Positions 43,496 to 50,964 of a DNA stretch of 64,000 bases are shown here, piece by piece. The DNA is from Actinomadura spongiicola (GTDB lineage Bacteria; Actinomycetota; Actinomycetes; Streptosporangiales; Streptosporangiaceae): assembly GCF_003432485.1 (NCBI RefSeq), contig NZ_QVNQ01000004.1, positions 62,001 through 126,000 on the forward strand, given 5' to 3'. Position numbers and translations under genes: made by a program. The first letter of the stretch is position 1. Every line of letters starts with the position of its first letter. The notes under the pieces were generated by a model. The model was not told where the DNA came from and made no database searches. It saw only the letters and a program-made list of their open reading frames with translations.

Positions 43496-45112
43496 TCAGC
43501 CGAAAAGGCCGCCCAGAAGGCCGCCGAGGATCTCCGCGGCGCCACCCGCGATCTCCCCGGCCACATCGCCCGCGACCCCTCCGGCGACGTCGGCGGCGAC
43601 GTTCCCGGCGATCTGGCCGGCGGCCTGGCCCGCGTATCCGGCGATCGCGTTGCCGAACGCGTCCACGGGATGGCCCGCGACGTAACCCGCCGCGTTCTGC
43701 GCGTATCCGGCCGCGTCGCCCATCGCGCCGATCGCCATGCCGCCCGCGATCCCGGCCGCGGCGGCACCACCGACCACACCGGCGGCGGCGCCGTACCCGC
43801 GGTGCCCGTGGTGGCCGGGCGGACCGTGGTGGTGGACGTGCGCGGGCGGCTGCCCCGGGTGCCCGTGCGCCGCGGGCGGGTAGGGCATGGGGCCCGCCGG
43901 GAGTGGCGCGGCGTGCGGCGGCGGGTAGGCGCCTCCCTGCCCGGGCATCGGGGGCGGCGGTGGGCCGCCGGGCGGCGCGTGGCCGGGCGGGTGGTGAGGG
44001 GGAGGTGGGGCGTGACCGGGCGGCGGGGGAAGCGGCGGGCCGCCATGACCCGGCATGGGGGCGTGGCCGGGGAGGCCGCCCGGAGGCGGCGGCGGAAACG
44101 CCTGCCCTGGGTGGTGACCCGGTGGACGGGCCGGTCCGGGCGGCGGCGCGTGGCCTGGGGAATGCATGGCCGCGGGCGCGTGGCCCGGAGCGGGCGCGGG
44201 CGGCGGGACGTGCGCGCCTCCCGGGTGACCGTAGTCTCCGGGCCCGCCGTAGGACGCGGCGGGCCGTGCCGCCGGTGGTGGCGGCGGGAACGGCGACCCG
44301 CCACCCGGAGGCGGCAGCGGGCTCCCATGGGCGGCGCCGCCGGCCGAGCCGGAACGGGACGAGCGCGGCAGCGCGACCGCCGCCTTAAGCCACTGGTTGA
44401 TCTTGGCGTTCCAGTCGGTCTCGGCGGCCTCCGCGTGCGACACCTGGAAGACGCCGAACGACTCGTCCGTCGGGGTCTTGCGGTCCTCGGCGCGGAGCAC
44501 GAAGGCCATGCTGCGCGGGCTGGCGACGAAGCTCAGCCCGACCTTCTCGATCCGCCCCGCGTACGCGGACGGCGGGTTGAGATGGATCTCCTGGTGGAAC
44601 GGAAGCTGCTGGGAGACGCCCCTCAGCTTGGACGACTCGAACGTGACGTTGGTGATCTGGAAGCCGAGCCGGGCGATCGCGGCGAGCACCCACTGCTGCG
44701 ACTCCAGCGGCTCCACGGAGATCGGGTCGATGTCGCCCGGGTCGGGCTGCCCCTTGGCGTCGACCTCCGTGCACATGCCGATGGTGAAGCCGGGCAGTTC
44801 GTGGCCGAGCACGGTCGTGAACGGCAGCTCGTACGGCAGCGGAATGGAGAACGACAGGTCGCGCTGCTGCGCGGCGTCCAAGCGGAACCCCCGAGTAAGG
44901 GCGCCCCGGTACACCTCGGGTCCGGCCGTCTCACCGCCGTAGCCGTTCTGCATGCGCGGCATGAGCGCGAGCGTCACATGGCGGATCTCCACCGGTCCGG
45001 CACCGCCGCGCAGGTGCACCTTGCCCGCCACGACGCCGCCGGGTTTGCAGTTCGGCTCCGACAGGATCGTGTCGACGGACGGCCCGCCGCCTGCCATCTG
45101 TCCGTAGGACAC
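43496..45112 (-). CDS. Spo0M-family protein with Pro/Gly-rich tail
   Basis: A 538-aa protein whose first 280 residues match the Spo0M/SpoOM sporulation-control family (arrestin-like fold): SVDTILSEPNCKPGGVVAGKVHLRGG, then LSFSIPLPYELPFTT and ESQQWVLAAIARLGFQI. From about 290 a long Pro/Gly/His-rich linker follows. The end is a Gly/Ala-rich segment with repeated GxxxG spacing (VAGHPVDAFGNAIAGYAG, then VAADVAGGVAGDVAG). This could be a glycine zipper that contacts membranes or oligomerises. GTG 45112 follows GGGAGAAGGGAA by 7 nt. The exact role of Spo0M is unsettled even in Bacillus. Confidence 0.88.
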   Translation of the reverse strand: MSYGQMAGGGPSVDTILSEPNCKPGGVVAGKVHLRGGAGPVEIRHVTLALMPRMQNGYGGETAGPEVYRGALTRGFRLDAAQQRDLSFSIPLPYELPFTTVLGHELPGFTIGMCTEVDAKGQPDPGDIDPISVEPLESQQWVLAAIARLGFQITNVTFESSKLRGVSQQLPFHQEIHLNPPSAYAGRIEKVGLSFVASPRSMAFVLRAEDRKTPTDESFGVFQVSHAEAAETDWNAKINQWLKAAVALPRSSRSGSAGGAAHGSPLPPPGGGSPFPPPPPAARPAASYGGPGDYGHPGGAHVPPPAPAPGHAPAAMHSPGHAPPPGPARPPGHHPGQAFPPPPPGGLPGHAPMPGHGGPPLPPPPGHAPPPPHHPPGHAPPGGPPPPPMPGQGGAYPPPHAAPLPAGPMPYPPAAHGHPGQPPAHVHHHGPPGHHGHRGYGAAAGVVGGAAAAGIAGGMAIGAMGDAAGYAQNAAGYVAGHPVDAFGNAIAGYAGQAAGQIAGNVAADVAGGVAGDVAGEIAGGAAEILGGLLGGLFG

Positions 45113-45198
45113 CGGCCGTTCCCTTCTCCCGACGGCGAGGACGTTCCTCGCACCAGTCGTGCGCACGGCTTTCCGCGACACCCGGTCACGGATTCCGG

Positions 45199-45212
45199 CC
45201 CATACATATGGG
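45199..45212. promoter_or_regulatory. Candidate operator upstream of the Spo0M gene
   Basis: CCCATACATATGGG is a perfect 6-2-6 palindrome about 87 nt upstream of the GTG start. The AT-rich centre could also supply a -10 element. Confidence 0.4.
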
Positions 45213-45336
45213 ACTCACTCCACCATGCCACTGGTTCACCCCGCGAGCGGATCCCGCACCCATTTCACCCGAGGACATCCCAACTCGCCACCCGCCCACC
45301 CAGCGCAACGCCCCCCGCCTACGCCCGTCTTCCGTC

Positions 45337-45370
45337 CCCGCCCCGGCGACGCTCAAGTCGCCGGGGCGGG
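45337..45370. terminator. Terminator hairpin after the M16 peptidase operon
   Basis: A perfect 14-bp stem (CCCGCCCCGGCGAC / GTCGCCGGGGCGGG) with a 6-nt loop lies 130 nt past the M16 operon stop on the minus strand and upstream of the Spo0M promoter region. It has no T tract, and the distance is long for an intrinsic terminator. Confidence 0.65.
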
Positions 45371-45499
45371 TGTACCGCACGACGTTTCGGCTGCTCACCG
45401 CGTCTCGAAGTGTGCAGCTGAGCTGCGTGGGGTGCCTAATGGTTTTCGCGGTTGTGCGACGGTGTGGGTGGTCGCAGCGTTCTTAGGGTGCGGGGGAAG

Positions 45500-46858
45500 T
45501 TACTCCTTGGCGGTTATGGTCACCGGGGCGTAGCCGAGTTTTTCCAAGGGTTCGCGGATTTGGGCGGCGTCGCCGACGGCGATGACGGTCAGGGCCTCCG
45601 GGTCGATGTGTTCGCGGTAGGCGTGGACGACGCCGTCGGGGGTGGAGGCGCGGACGGCGGCCAGGTAGGCGCTGGGGTAGTCGGCGCCGAGGCCGCTGGC
45701 GGACACGTCGGCGAGTTCGGCGGCGACGGCGCGGGCCGTCTCGTACTCGGCCGGGGCGCGGTCGGCGAGGGCGCGGACGGACGCGCCGTGCTCGTCGGCG
45801 TCGATGCCCCGGGAGACGATGCCGCGCAGTTCGGTCAGAGCGTCCGTGACGGCGTCGGCGGTGACCTCGGTGTGGACGGCGCCCTGGGCGATGAACACCC
45901 CGCAGTGCCGCATGCGCAGCAGGCCCGCCCGCATTCCGTAGGTGTAGCCCTTCTCCTCGCGCAGCACCGCGTTGAGCCTGGACGTGAGGCCGCCGCCGAG
46001 GACGTGCGAGGCGACCGTCAGTGACGGCCAGTCGTGGTGGGAACGGTCGGGGACGCCGTGCCCGAAGGCGAGGTAGGTCTGCACGGAACCGGGACGGTCG
46101 ACGACGACGATCCTGGCGGCCGACTCGGGCATGATCCGGTCGGCGGTGGGCAGCCCACCGGTGCCCGCCCAGCCCGTCAGGGCGGCCGTGAGCGCCGCGT
46201 CGGCGTCCGCCCCTGAAAGATCGCCCGCGACGACCGCGGTGGCCTCGGCGGGCACCACGGAGGCGTAGAAGTCGCGGACGTCGGAGCCCTGGAGCGCGTC
46301 GACCGAGGCGCGGGAGCCGCCGGTGGGACGGGACGCGCGGGCCCGCGCCGGGAACATCACGGCGCGCACCTCGCGCATGGCTCGGGTGCCGGGGTCGGCG
46401 TCCTCCTGCGCGATCTCCTCCAGGCGCTCGCGGACGAGACGGCGGACGTCGGCGTCGTCCAGCGCGGGGCGCCGGACCACGGAGGAGAACAGGTCGAGGG
46501 CCTCGTTGAGCCGCGTCACCGGGACGTCCAGCGCGATCCGCAGCGCGGTCAGGTCGGCGGACGCGTACAGGCTGGCGCCGAGCCGTTCGAACGCGGCGGT
46601 CAGGGCGGTGCCGCCGCCGGGCTCGGTGCCCTCCAGCAGTGCGCGCGCCGCGAGGGTGGCGACGCCGTCGAGGTCGTTCGGTTCCCGGCCCGCGCCCGCG
46701 TGCAGGACGAGCCGGACGGCGGCCAGGCGCCGTCCGGGCAGGTCGCAGCGAAGCGTGCCGGGACCGGCGGGAACACGGCCCGCGGTGGCGGCCGGGAACG
46801 CCCACGCGGGGACGGGCCCCGGGACGGGACGGGGCTGGAGGTTCAGTCCGGTGCTCAC
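45500..46858 (-). CDS. M16-family peptidase-like protein, catalytically degenerate
   Basis: A 452-aa second member of the M16 (insulinase/pitrilysin) pair. The fold is clear, with the C-terminal hallmark HVLGGGLTSRLNAVLREEKGYTYGMRAGLL, the R/Y-type segment that assists the catalytic partner. The zinc motif HxxEH is absent: the equivalent N-terminal region reads GVATLAARALLEGTEPGGG. It therefore probably works as the non-catalytic half of a heterodimer, as in mitochondrial processing peptidase. GTG 46858 overlaps the upstream TGA as GTGA. An N-terminal Pro-rich stretch precedes the fold. Confidence 0.9.
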   Translation of the reverse strand: MSTGLNLQPRPVPGPVPAWAFPAATAGRVPAGPGTLRCDLPGRRLAAVRLVLHAGAGREPNDLDGVATLAARALLEGTEPGGGTALTAAFERLGASLYASADLTALRIALDVPVTRLNEALDLFSSVVRRPALDDADVRRLVRERLEEIAQEDADPGTRAMREVRAVMFPARARASRPTGGSRASVDALQGSDVRDFYASVVPAEATAVVAGDLSGADADAALTAALTGWAGTGGLPTADRIMPESAARIVVVDRPGSVQTYLAFGHGVPDRSHHDWPSLTVASHVLGGGLTSRLNAVLREEKGYTYGMRAGLLRMRHCGVFIAQGAVHTEVTADAVTDALTELRGIVSRGIDADEHGASVRALADRAPAEYETARAVAAELADVSASGLGADYPSAYLAAVRASTPDGVVHAYREHIDPEALTVIAVGDAAQIREPLEKLGYAPVTITAKE

Positions 46859-48111
46859 GAGGCGCCTCCGTAGGTCAGGGCGGTGCGGGCGCCCGGCCCG
46901 AGCCACCGGCCCGCCATCTCCTTGATCGCGTCCGCGGTTACCGCGGCGGCGCGGCCGGGGGCGGTGAAGACGCGGGCCGGGTCGTCGAACTGCGTGGCGT
47001 TCTGCGACAGGGCGTTGGCGAGCCCCGTGACGGTCTCGGTCTGCTCCAGGAAGCCGCGCTCGGCCTGTGCGGTGGCGCGGGCGGTCTCGTCGGCGTCCGG
47101 GCCCTCGGCGGCGAACCGTTCGAGTTCCTCGTCCAGCACGGCGGCGATCTTGTCCGGTTCCGGCCCGACGGCGTCCACGATCGCGAGGGACGGGCCGGAC
47201 GCCAACCGGGTCACGCCCGCCCACACCTCGGTGGCGATCTCGTCGCGCCGCACCATCCGGTCGTACAGGCGGGAGCCGGAGCCGCCGCCGAGGATCTCGA
47301 CCGCCAGCTCGGCGGCCTCCACGTCGTCGCCGCCGTCGGTGGGCAGGGTGAACATCGCGAAGTAGGCGGGGGACGGGACGTCCTCGTCCAGCAGCTCCTC
47401 GCGGACCCCGGTCAGCGGGCCGAGCTCACCGGACCGGGCGGGAGGCTTCTCCGGGCCCGTGGGAATGCCGCCGAAGTAGCGCTCCACCGCCGCGATGGTC
47501 TTCTCCGGGTCGACGTCGCCGACGACGGACAGGACGGCGTTGCCCGGCGCGTACCAGGTGGCGAAGAAGTCGGCGCAGTCGTCGAGCGTCGTGGCGTCCA
47601 GGTCTTCCATGGAGCCGATCGGGGTGTGCGCGTACGGGTGCCGCTCGGGGAACGTCAGCGCGCACAGCCGCTCGAACGCCGTCCCGTAGGGCTGGTTGTC
47701 GTAGCGCTGGCGCCGTTCGTTCTTCACCACGTCGCGCTGGTTGTCGAGGTTGGCCTGGGTGAGCGCGGCGGGCAGCGTGCCCATCCGGTCGGCCTCCAGC
47801 CACAGCGCCAGCTCCAGATGGCTGACCGGGACCGTCTCGTAGTAATTGGTGCGTTCAAAGGACGTGCTGGCGTTGAACGCGGCGCCCGCGCTCTCCAGCA
47901 GCGCCGCGTGTTCGCCTTCCGCGACGTTCGCCGAGCCCTGGAACATCAGGTGTTCGAAGAGGTGGGCGAGGCCGGTGCGGCCGGCCCGCTCGTGCCGCGA
48001 GCCCACCCCGTACCAGATGTTCACGGCGGCCAGTGGTACGACATGGTCTTCGCAGACCACCACCCGGAGGCCATTGCCGAGCGTGTGCTCATGCAGCGGC
48101 TGTTCTGCCAC
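46855..48111 (-). CDS. M16-family zinc peptidase (catalytic subunit)
   Basis: A 418-aa insulinase-family metallopeptidase with the inverted zinc motif HLFEH (HxxEH) at about residues 51-55 and a downstream Glu in the ALLESAGAAFNASTSFERT region. The C-terminal half has the usual DRMVRRDEIATEVWAG segment. No signal peptide is evident, so it acts in the cytoplasm or on cytoplasmic peptides. GTG 48111 is chosen for GGGAG 6 nt upstream; ATG 48168 is in frame but lacks a site. It is translated together with the degenerate partner gene downstream. Confidence 0.91.
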   Translation of the reverse strand: MAEQPLHEHTLGNGLRVVVCEDHVVPLAAVNIWYGVGSRHERAGRTGLAHLFEHLMFQGSANVAEGEHAALLESAGAAFNASTSFERTNYYETVPVSHLELALWLEADRMGTLPAALTQANLDNQRDVVKNERRQRYDNQPYGTAFERLCALTFPERHPYAHTPIGSMEDLDATTLDDCADFFATWYAPGNAVLSVVGDVDPEKTIAAVERYFGGIPTGPEKPPARSGELGPLTGVREELLDEDVPSPAYFAMFTLPTDGGDDVEAAELAVEILGGGSGSRLYDRMVRRDEIATEVWAGVTRLASGPSLAIVDAVGPEPDKIAAVLDEELERFAAEGPDADETARATAQAERGFLEQTETVTGLANALSQNATQFDDPARVFTAPGRAAAVTADAIKEMAGRWLGPGARTALTYGGAS

Positions 48112-48347
48112 GGAGCGCTCCCGTCCGTTCGATGGGTCGGCTGCAGCACCGCGCGCTCGGCGGGACATGCCCAGGCGGCGGGCTTGATCTCGGTTTCACC
48201 GTACCGGGTGGGCGCGGCCGTGGGCGCGTCCGCGTGAACTGTGGATGACTTCGGCGACCGGCTGCGACGGCGTGACCGGAGCGGCCACGGTCGGACGAGT
48301 GGAGACGCCGCGACGGAGGTGGCGTCAGGAGGCCGCGCGGCCGGCGT

Positions 48348-48701
48348 TCACGAGGTGGCGGACTCGTGGGCGGCGATGGCGTCGTCCAGTGACCGGTACA
48401 GGACGAAGATCTTGGTGAGCTGGGTGACATGGAAGACGCGGCGCACCCGGTCGTTGACGCCCATGAACGACATGGAGCCGTCGCGTGCGCGGAGCCGGTG
48501 GTAGACGCCGACCAGCACGCCGAGGCCGGTGGAGTCGAGGAAGGTGACCTCGCCGAGGTCGATGACCAGGTGGGAGCCGCCGTTGTCGATGATGTCGAGC
48601 AGGGCTTCCCGCAGGCGAGGACTGGTGAAGACGTCGATCTCACCGTTGATCTTCACGATCGTGAGGCCCTTTTCGACACGGTGCTCGACGGCGAACTCCA
48701 C
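48348..48701 (-). CDS. STAS-domain anti-sigma factor antagonist (BldG-like)
   Basis: A 117-aa STAS protein resembling Streptomyces BldG. The phosphorylation site is the Ser in FLDSTGLGVLVG (about S57); VKINGEIDVFTSPRLREALL opens the fold. Such proteins are phosphorylated by RsbW-type kinases and dephosphorylated by SpoIIE-type phosphatases, releasing sigma factors. It lies between the M16 operon and an RsbW-like ATPase on the same strand, so ATPase and antagonist may be partners. The second partner could be the SpoIIE proteins elsewhere in this window. Confidence 0.93.
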   Translation of the reverse strand: MEFAVEHRVEKGLTIVKINGEIDVFTSPRLREALLDIIDNGGSHLVIDLGEVTFLDSTGLGVLVGVYHRLRARDGSMSFMGVNDRVRRVFHVTQLTKIFVLYRSLDDAIAAHESATS

Positions 48702-48785
48702 CGATGCTCCTCTCTGCCGGTCATCTCCTCATGACCCGGGTGGGGAACTTCTTGTTACCCGTGTGGCCCGCCGTTACGCCCCGGT

Positions 48786-49400
48786 TCAGGCGGTGTGGAA
48801 CAGTGCCCACACCACCTTGCCTCGCGGCAGCGTGCGCCACCCCCATCGGGCGCTGAACGACTCCACGAGATGCAGGCCGCGCCCGGTTTCGGCGATGTAG
48901 TCCGGTTCCCTTCGGCGGGGCGCGGCACGGCTCGCGTCCAAGATTCCGCAGAGCAGCCAGTGGGTGTCGAGGCCGAGCCGCAGCCTGATCGCCGACGGCG
49001 CGGAGCCGAGTGGGTCGGCCGGGTCGCCGTACACGCCCTCGTGGTGTACGGCGTCGCCCGGCCGACCGCTCGTCCCCCCGCTGTGGCGCAGGGCGTTCGT
49101 GACGAGTTCGGACACGACGAGGCCCACGTCGTCGACCAGGTTCGGCAGCCGCCATTCGAGCAGGCGGGACACCGCGAAGTGACGGGCGGCGGTGACCGAT
49201 TCCGGGTCCGGTTCGACGGTGTAGGAGACCGTGGCGCCCCGCAGCTCGGTCAGCTCCCTGACGGCCGCGTCCAGGCGTGGCGGCAGGTCGGAGGCCTCCG
49301 GGACGGGGGCCGACGGCGCGGCGCGGTCGTACGGGTCGGCCGGCCCCGCTACGGGGCCGAGCTCCCACCGCGTGTCGTCGTGCGCATGGCGTGACGTCAT
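48786..49400 (-). CDS. RsbW-like ATP-binding anti-sigma-type protein
   Basis: A 204-aa HATPase_c protein of the RsbW/AbaA type. The ATP-binding boxes are VVSELVTNALRHSGG and ETGRGLHLVESFSARWGWRTL. An acidic N-terminal tail of about 60 residues precedes the fold. ATG 49400 is taken as the start because upstream sequence lacks coding character, although the open frame continues to 49589 and the ribosome site is weak. It diverges from an XRE/DUF397 pair, the layout of whiJ- and abaA-type loci in Streptomyces. It may act on the STAS protein at 48348 or on the DUF397 protein. Confidence 0.88.
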   Translation of the reverse strand: MTSRHAHDDTRWELGPVAGPADPYDRAAPSAPVPEASDLPPRLDAAVRELTELRGATVSYTVEPDPESVTAARHFAVSRLLEWRLPNLVDDVGLVVSELVTNALRHSGGTSGRPGDAVHHEGVYGDPADPLGSAPSAIRLRLGLDTHWLLCGILDASRAAPRRREPDYIAETGRGLHLVESFSARWGWRTLPRGKVVWALFHTA

Positions 49401-49483
49401 TCCAACCGGACCCCGCAGAGTGATCTCGTTGTGCAGCCGTGCTCGGAAGTCTCGTGCGTTATCCTGCGCATCGTAGCGTGCGA

Positions 49484-49507
49484 ATGCAAGGCCCAATGCA
49501 CGTGCAT
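49484..49507. promoter_or_regulatory. Palindrome upstream of a divergent promoter
   Basis: ATGCACGTGCAT at 49496-49507 is a perfect 12-bp palindrome. On the minus strand, TTGCAT (49489-49484) follows it by 6 bp and CAGGAT lies 17 nt further (minus-strand -10), a good promoter for the RsbW-like gene. The palindrome is a natural site for the XRE regulator. Confidence 0.5.
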
Positions 49508-49565
49508 CTGCGCCGGGAGGGTGCGGGGAGGCGCGGACGCCACGGAAGTGATCGGAGGTAGCCGC

Positions 49566-49595
49566 AGGACACAGACGCCAGTGACACACTAGGTT
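49566..49595 (+). promoter_or_regulatory. Candidate promoter of the XRE-DUF397 pair
   Basis: AGGACA (49566-49571) and TAGGTT (49590-49595) are spaced 18 nt. The -10 fits the actinobacterial TAnnnT pattern; the -35 is weak. The predicted start near 49602 leaves about 25 nt before GTG 49627. Confidence 0.4.
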
Positions 49596-49626
49596 CGCTG
49601 TCCGCCGAATAGCCGGGAGGTTGGGC

Positions 49627-50493
49627 GTGACTCCAGAGACGCCGGGAAGCGGGTCGACGGTTCGCCGGATCCTGCTCGGGTCACAACTTCGCCGTCTGCG
49701 TGAGCAGAAGGGCGTGACCCGTCAGGACGCCGGCTACGTCATCCGCGCGTCGGAGTCGAAGATCAGCCGCCTGGAGCTGGGGCGAGTCAGCTTCAAAGAA
49801 CGAGACGTGGACGACCTGCTCTCGCTGTACGGCGTCAGCGACGCGACTGAACGCGAGGCGCTGCTACAGCTTGCGCGGGAGGCCAACACCCCCGGATGGT
49901 GGCACCGGTACAACGACGTGTTGCCGAACTGGTTCCAGACCTATGTCGGTCTGGAGGAGTCGGCGGCGATGATCCGCACGTATGAACTGCAGTTCGTCCC
50001 GGGACTGCTGCAGTCGGAGGGGTATGCGCGAGCGGTGATCCGCCTGGGCAACGCCGGAGCCACGGCACAACAGATCGAACAACGCGTGGAACTTCGCCTG
50101 CGACGGCAGGAACGACTCACGGGCCCGGAAGCACCGCGCCTGTGGGCGGTGGTGGACGAGGGGGCGCTGAAGCGTCCCATCGGAGGCCCGGAGGTGATGC
50201 GGGGACAGTTCGAACACCTCATCGAGATGTCGAAACTGCCGAACGTCACCATCCAGATCATGCCGTTCAAGTTCGGGGGCCACGCCGCCGAGGGAGGCGC
50301 GTTCACGATCCTGCGCTTTCCCGAGCAGGACCTGCCGGACGTGGTTTACGTCGAGAACCTCACCGGCGCGATGTACCTGGACAGGCGCGACGACGTCGAC
50401 ACCTATCTGCAGGCGATGGAACGTCTGTGCGTCGACAGTGCGACCCCGGAGAGCACCGTCGAGCTTCTCGGTGATTTTCTCAGAGAGACATGA
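49627..50493 (+). CDS. XRE-family regulator with DUF5753 domain
   Basis: A 288-aa regulator: an N-terminal helix-turn-helix (LRRLREQKGVTRQDAGYVIRASESKISRLELG, about residues 18-50) and a C-terminal DUF5753 domain from about residue 95 (TPGWWHRYNDVLPNWFQTYVGLE, then FVPGLLQSEGYARAVI). DUF5753 regulators are very numerous in Streptomyces and Streptosporangiales, usually beside a DUF397 gene. GTG 49627 is chosen because GGGAGG lies 6 nt upstream; TTG 49621 is two codons earlier. Its stop overlaps the DUF397 start (ATGA). The pair behaves like a toxin-antitoxin or partner pair in some developmental loci. Confidence 0.94.
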   Translation: MTPETPGSGSTVRRILLGSQLRRLREQKGVTRQDAGYVIRASESKISRLELGRVSFKERDVDDLLSLYGVSDATEREALLQLAREANTPGWWHRYNDVLPNWFQTYVGLEESAAMIRTYELQFVPGLLQSEGYARAVIRLGNAGATAQQIEQRVELRLRRQERLTGPEAPRLWAVVDEGALKRPIGGPEVMRGQFEHLIEMSKLPNVTIQIMPFKFGGHAAEGGAFTILRFPEQDLPDVVYVENLTGAMYLDRRDDVDTYLQAMERLCVDSATPESTVELLGDFLRET

Positions 50494-50744
50494 TGCTCCG
50501 AACCGACTACGACAACGGGATGCCGGCCGCCAACCTTCACGGGGCCCGGTGGCTGAAGTCCCGGCGAAGCAATTCCCAGGGGAACTGTGTTGAGATCGCC
50601 GAACTGCCCGACGGGCAGGTGGCGATGCGAAACTCCCGTCATCCCGACGGTCCCGCTCTGATCTACACCCGCCCTGAGATCGAGGCGCTCATCCTTGGAG
50701 CCAAGGACGGCGACTTCGACCATCTCATCGCATCCAGTAACTGA
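50490..50744 (+). CDS. DUF397-domain small protein
   Basis: An 84-aa protein of the DUF397 family, partner of the XRE/DUF5753 regulator. The core runs from WLKSRRSNSQGNCVEIAELPDGQVAMRNSRHPDG to the typical IYTRPEIEALILGAKDGDFD. In Streptomyces related proteins (WhiJ-locus, BldB-type neighbours) influence development, apparently by modulating the DNA-binding partner. ATG 50490 overlaps the upstream stop. A rho-independent terminator follows about 157 nt later. Confidence 0.94.
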   Translation: MMLRTDYDNGMPAANLHGARWLKSRRSNSQGNCVEIAELPDGQVAMRNSRHPDGPALIYTRPEIEALILGAKDGDFDHLIASSN

Positions 50745-50850
50745 AGACCGCCAACGAAAGCCGATGACCGGCGAACGGCCGCCGCCCGAGCGTGCTACAG
50801 GAGAACGAGGTTCTTACCTCGGCGAGCGGCCCGACGGTCAGCCGAACGGC

Positions 50851-50886
50851 GACGGGTCGACCCGGTGAACCGAATGTCGACCCGTC
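50851..50886 (+). other. Inverted repeat in a 3' region
   Basis: A perfect 11-bp stem (GACGGGTCGAC / GTCGACCCGTC) with a 14-nt loop lies between the DUF397 gene and the terminator at 50901. It may support termination or be a small RNA element. Confidence 0.45.
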
Positions 50887-50900
50887 CGCCGACGAACAAG

Positions 50901-50932
50901 GGCCACCCGCAATGAGGGTGGCCTTCTCGTTT
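50901..50932 (+). terminator. Intrinsic terminator after the DUF397 gene
   Basis: Stem GGCCACCC / GGGTGGCC with a 7-nt loop, followed directly by the T-rich TTCTCGTTT. This is one of the few hairpins in the window with a recognisable T tract on the plus strand. Confidence 0.75.
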
Positions 50933-50964
50933 CAGGGCACGCGCCGCGCGTGCGCCTTCTGTGT

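Larger units (their letters stand above)
45113..45499. other. 387-nt intergenic region
   Basis: No gene is supported. It holds a 14-bp palindrome at 45199-45212 (CCCATACATATGGG) in the Spo0M upstream region, a strong hairpin at 45337-45370, and a 13-bp palindrome at 45414-45426 (GCAGCTGAGCTGC). Confidence 0.65.
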
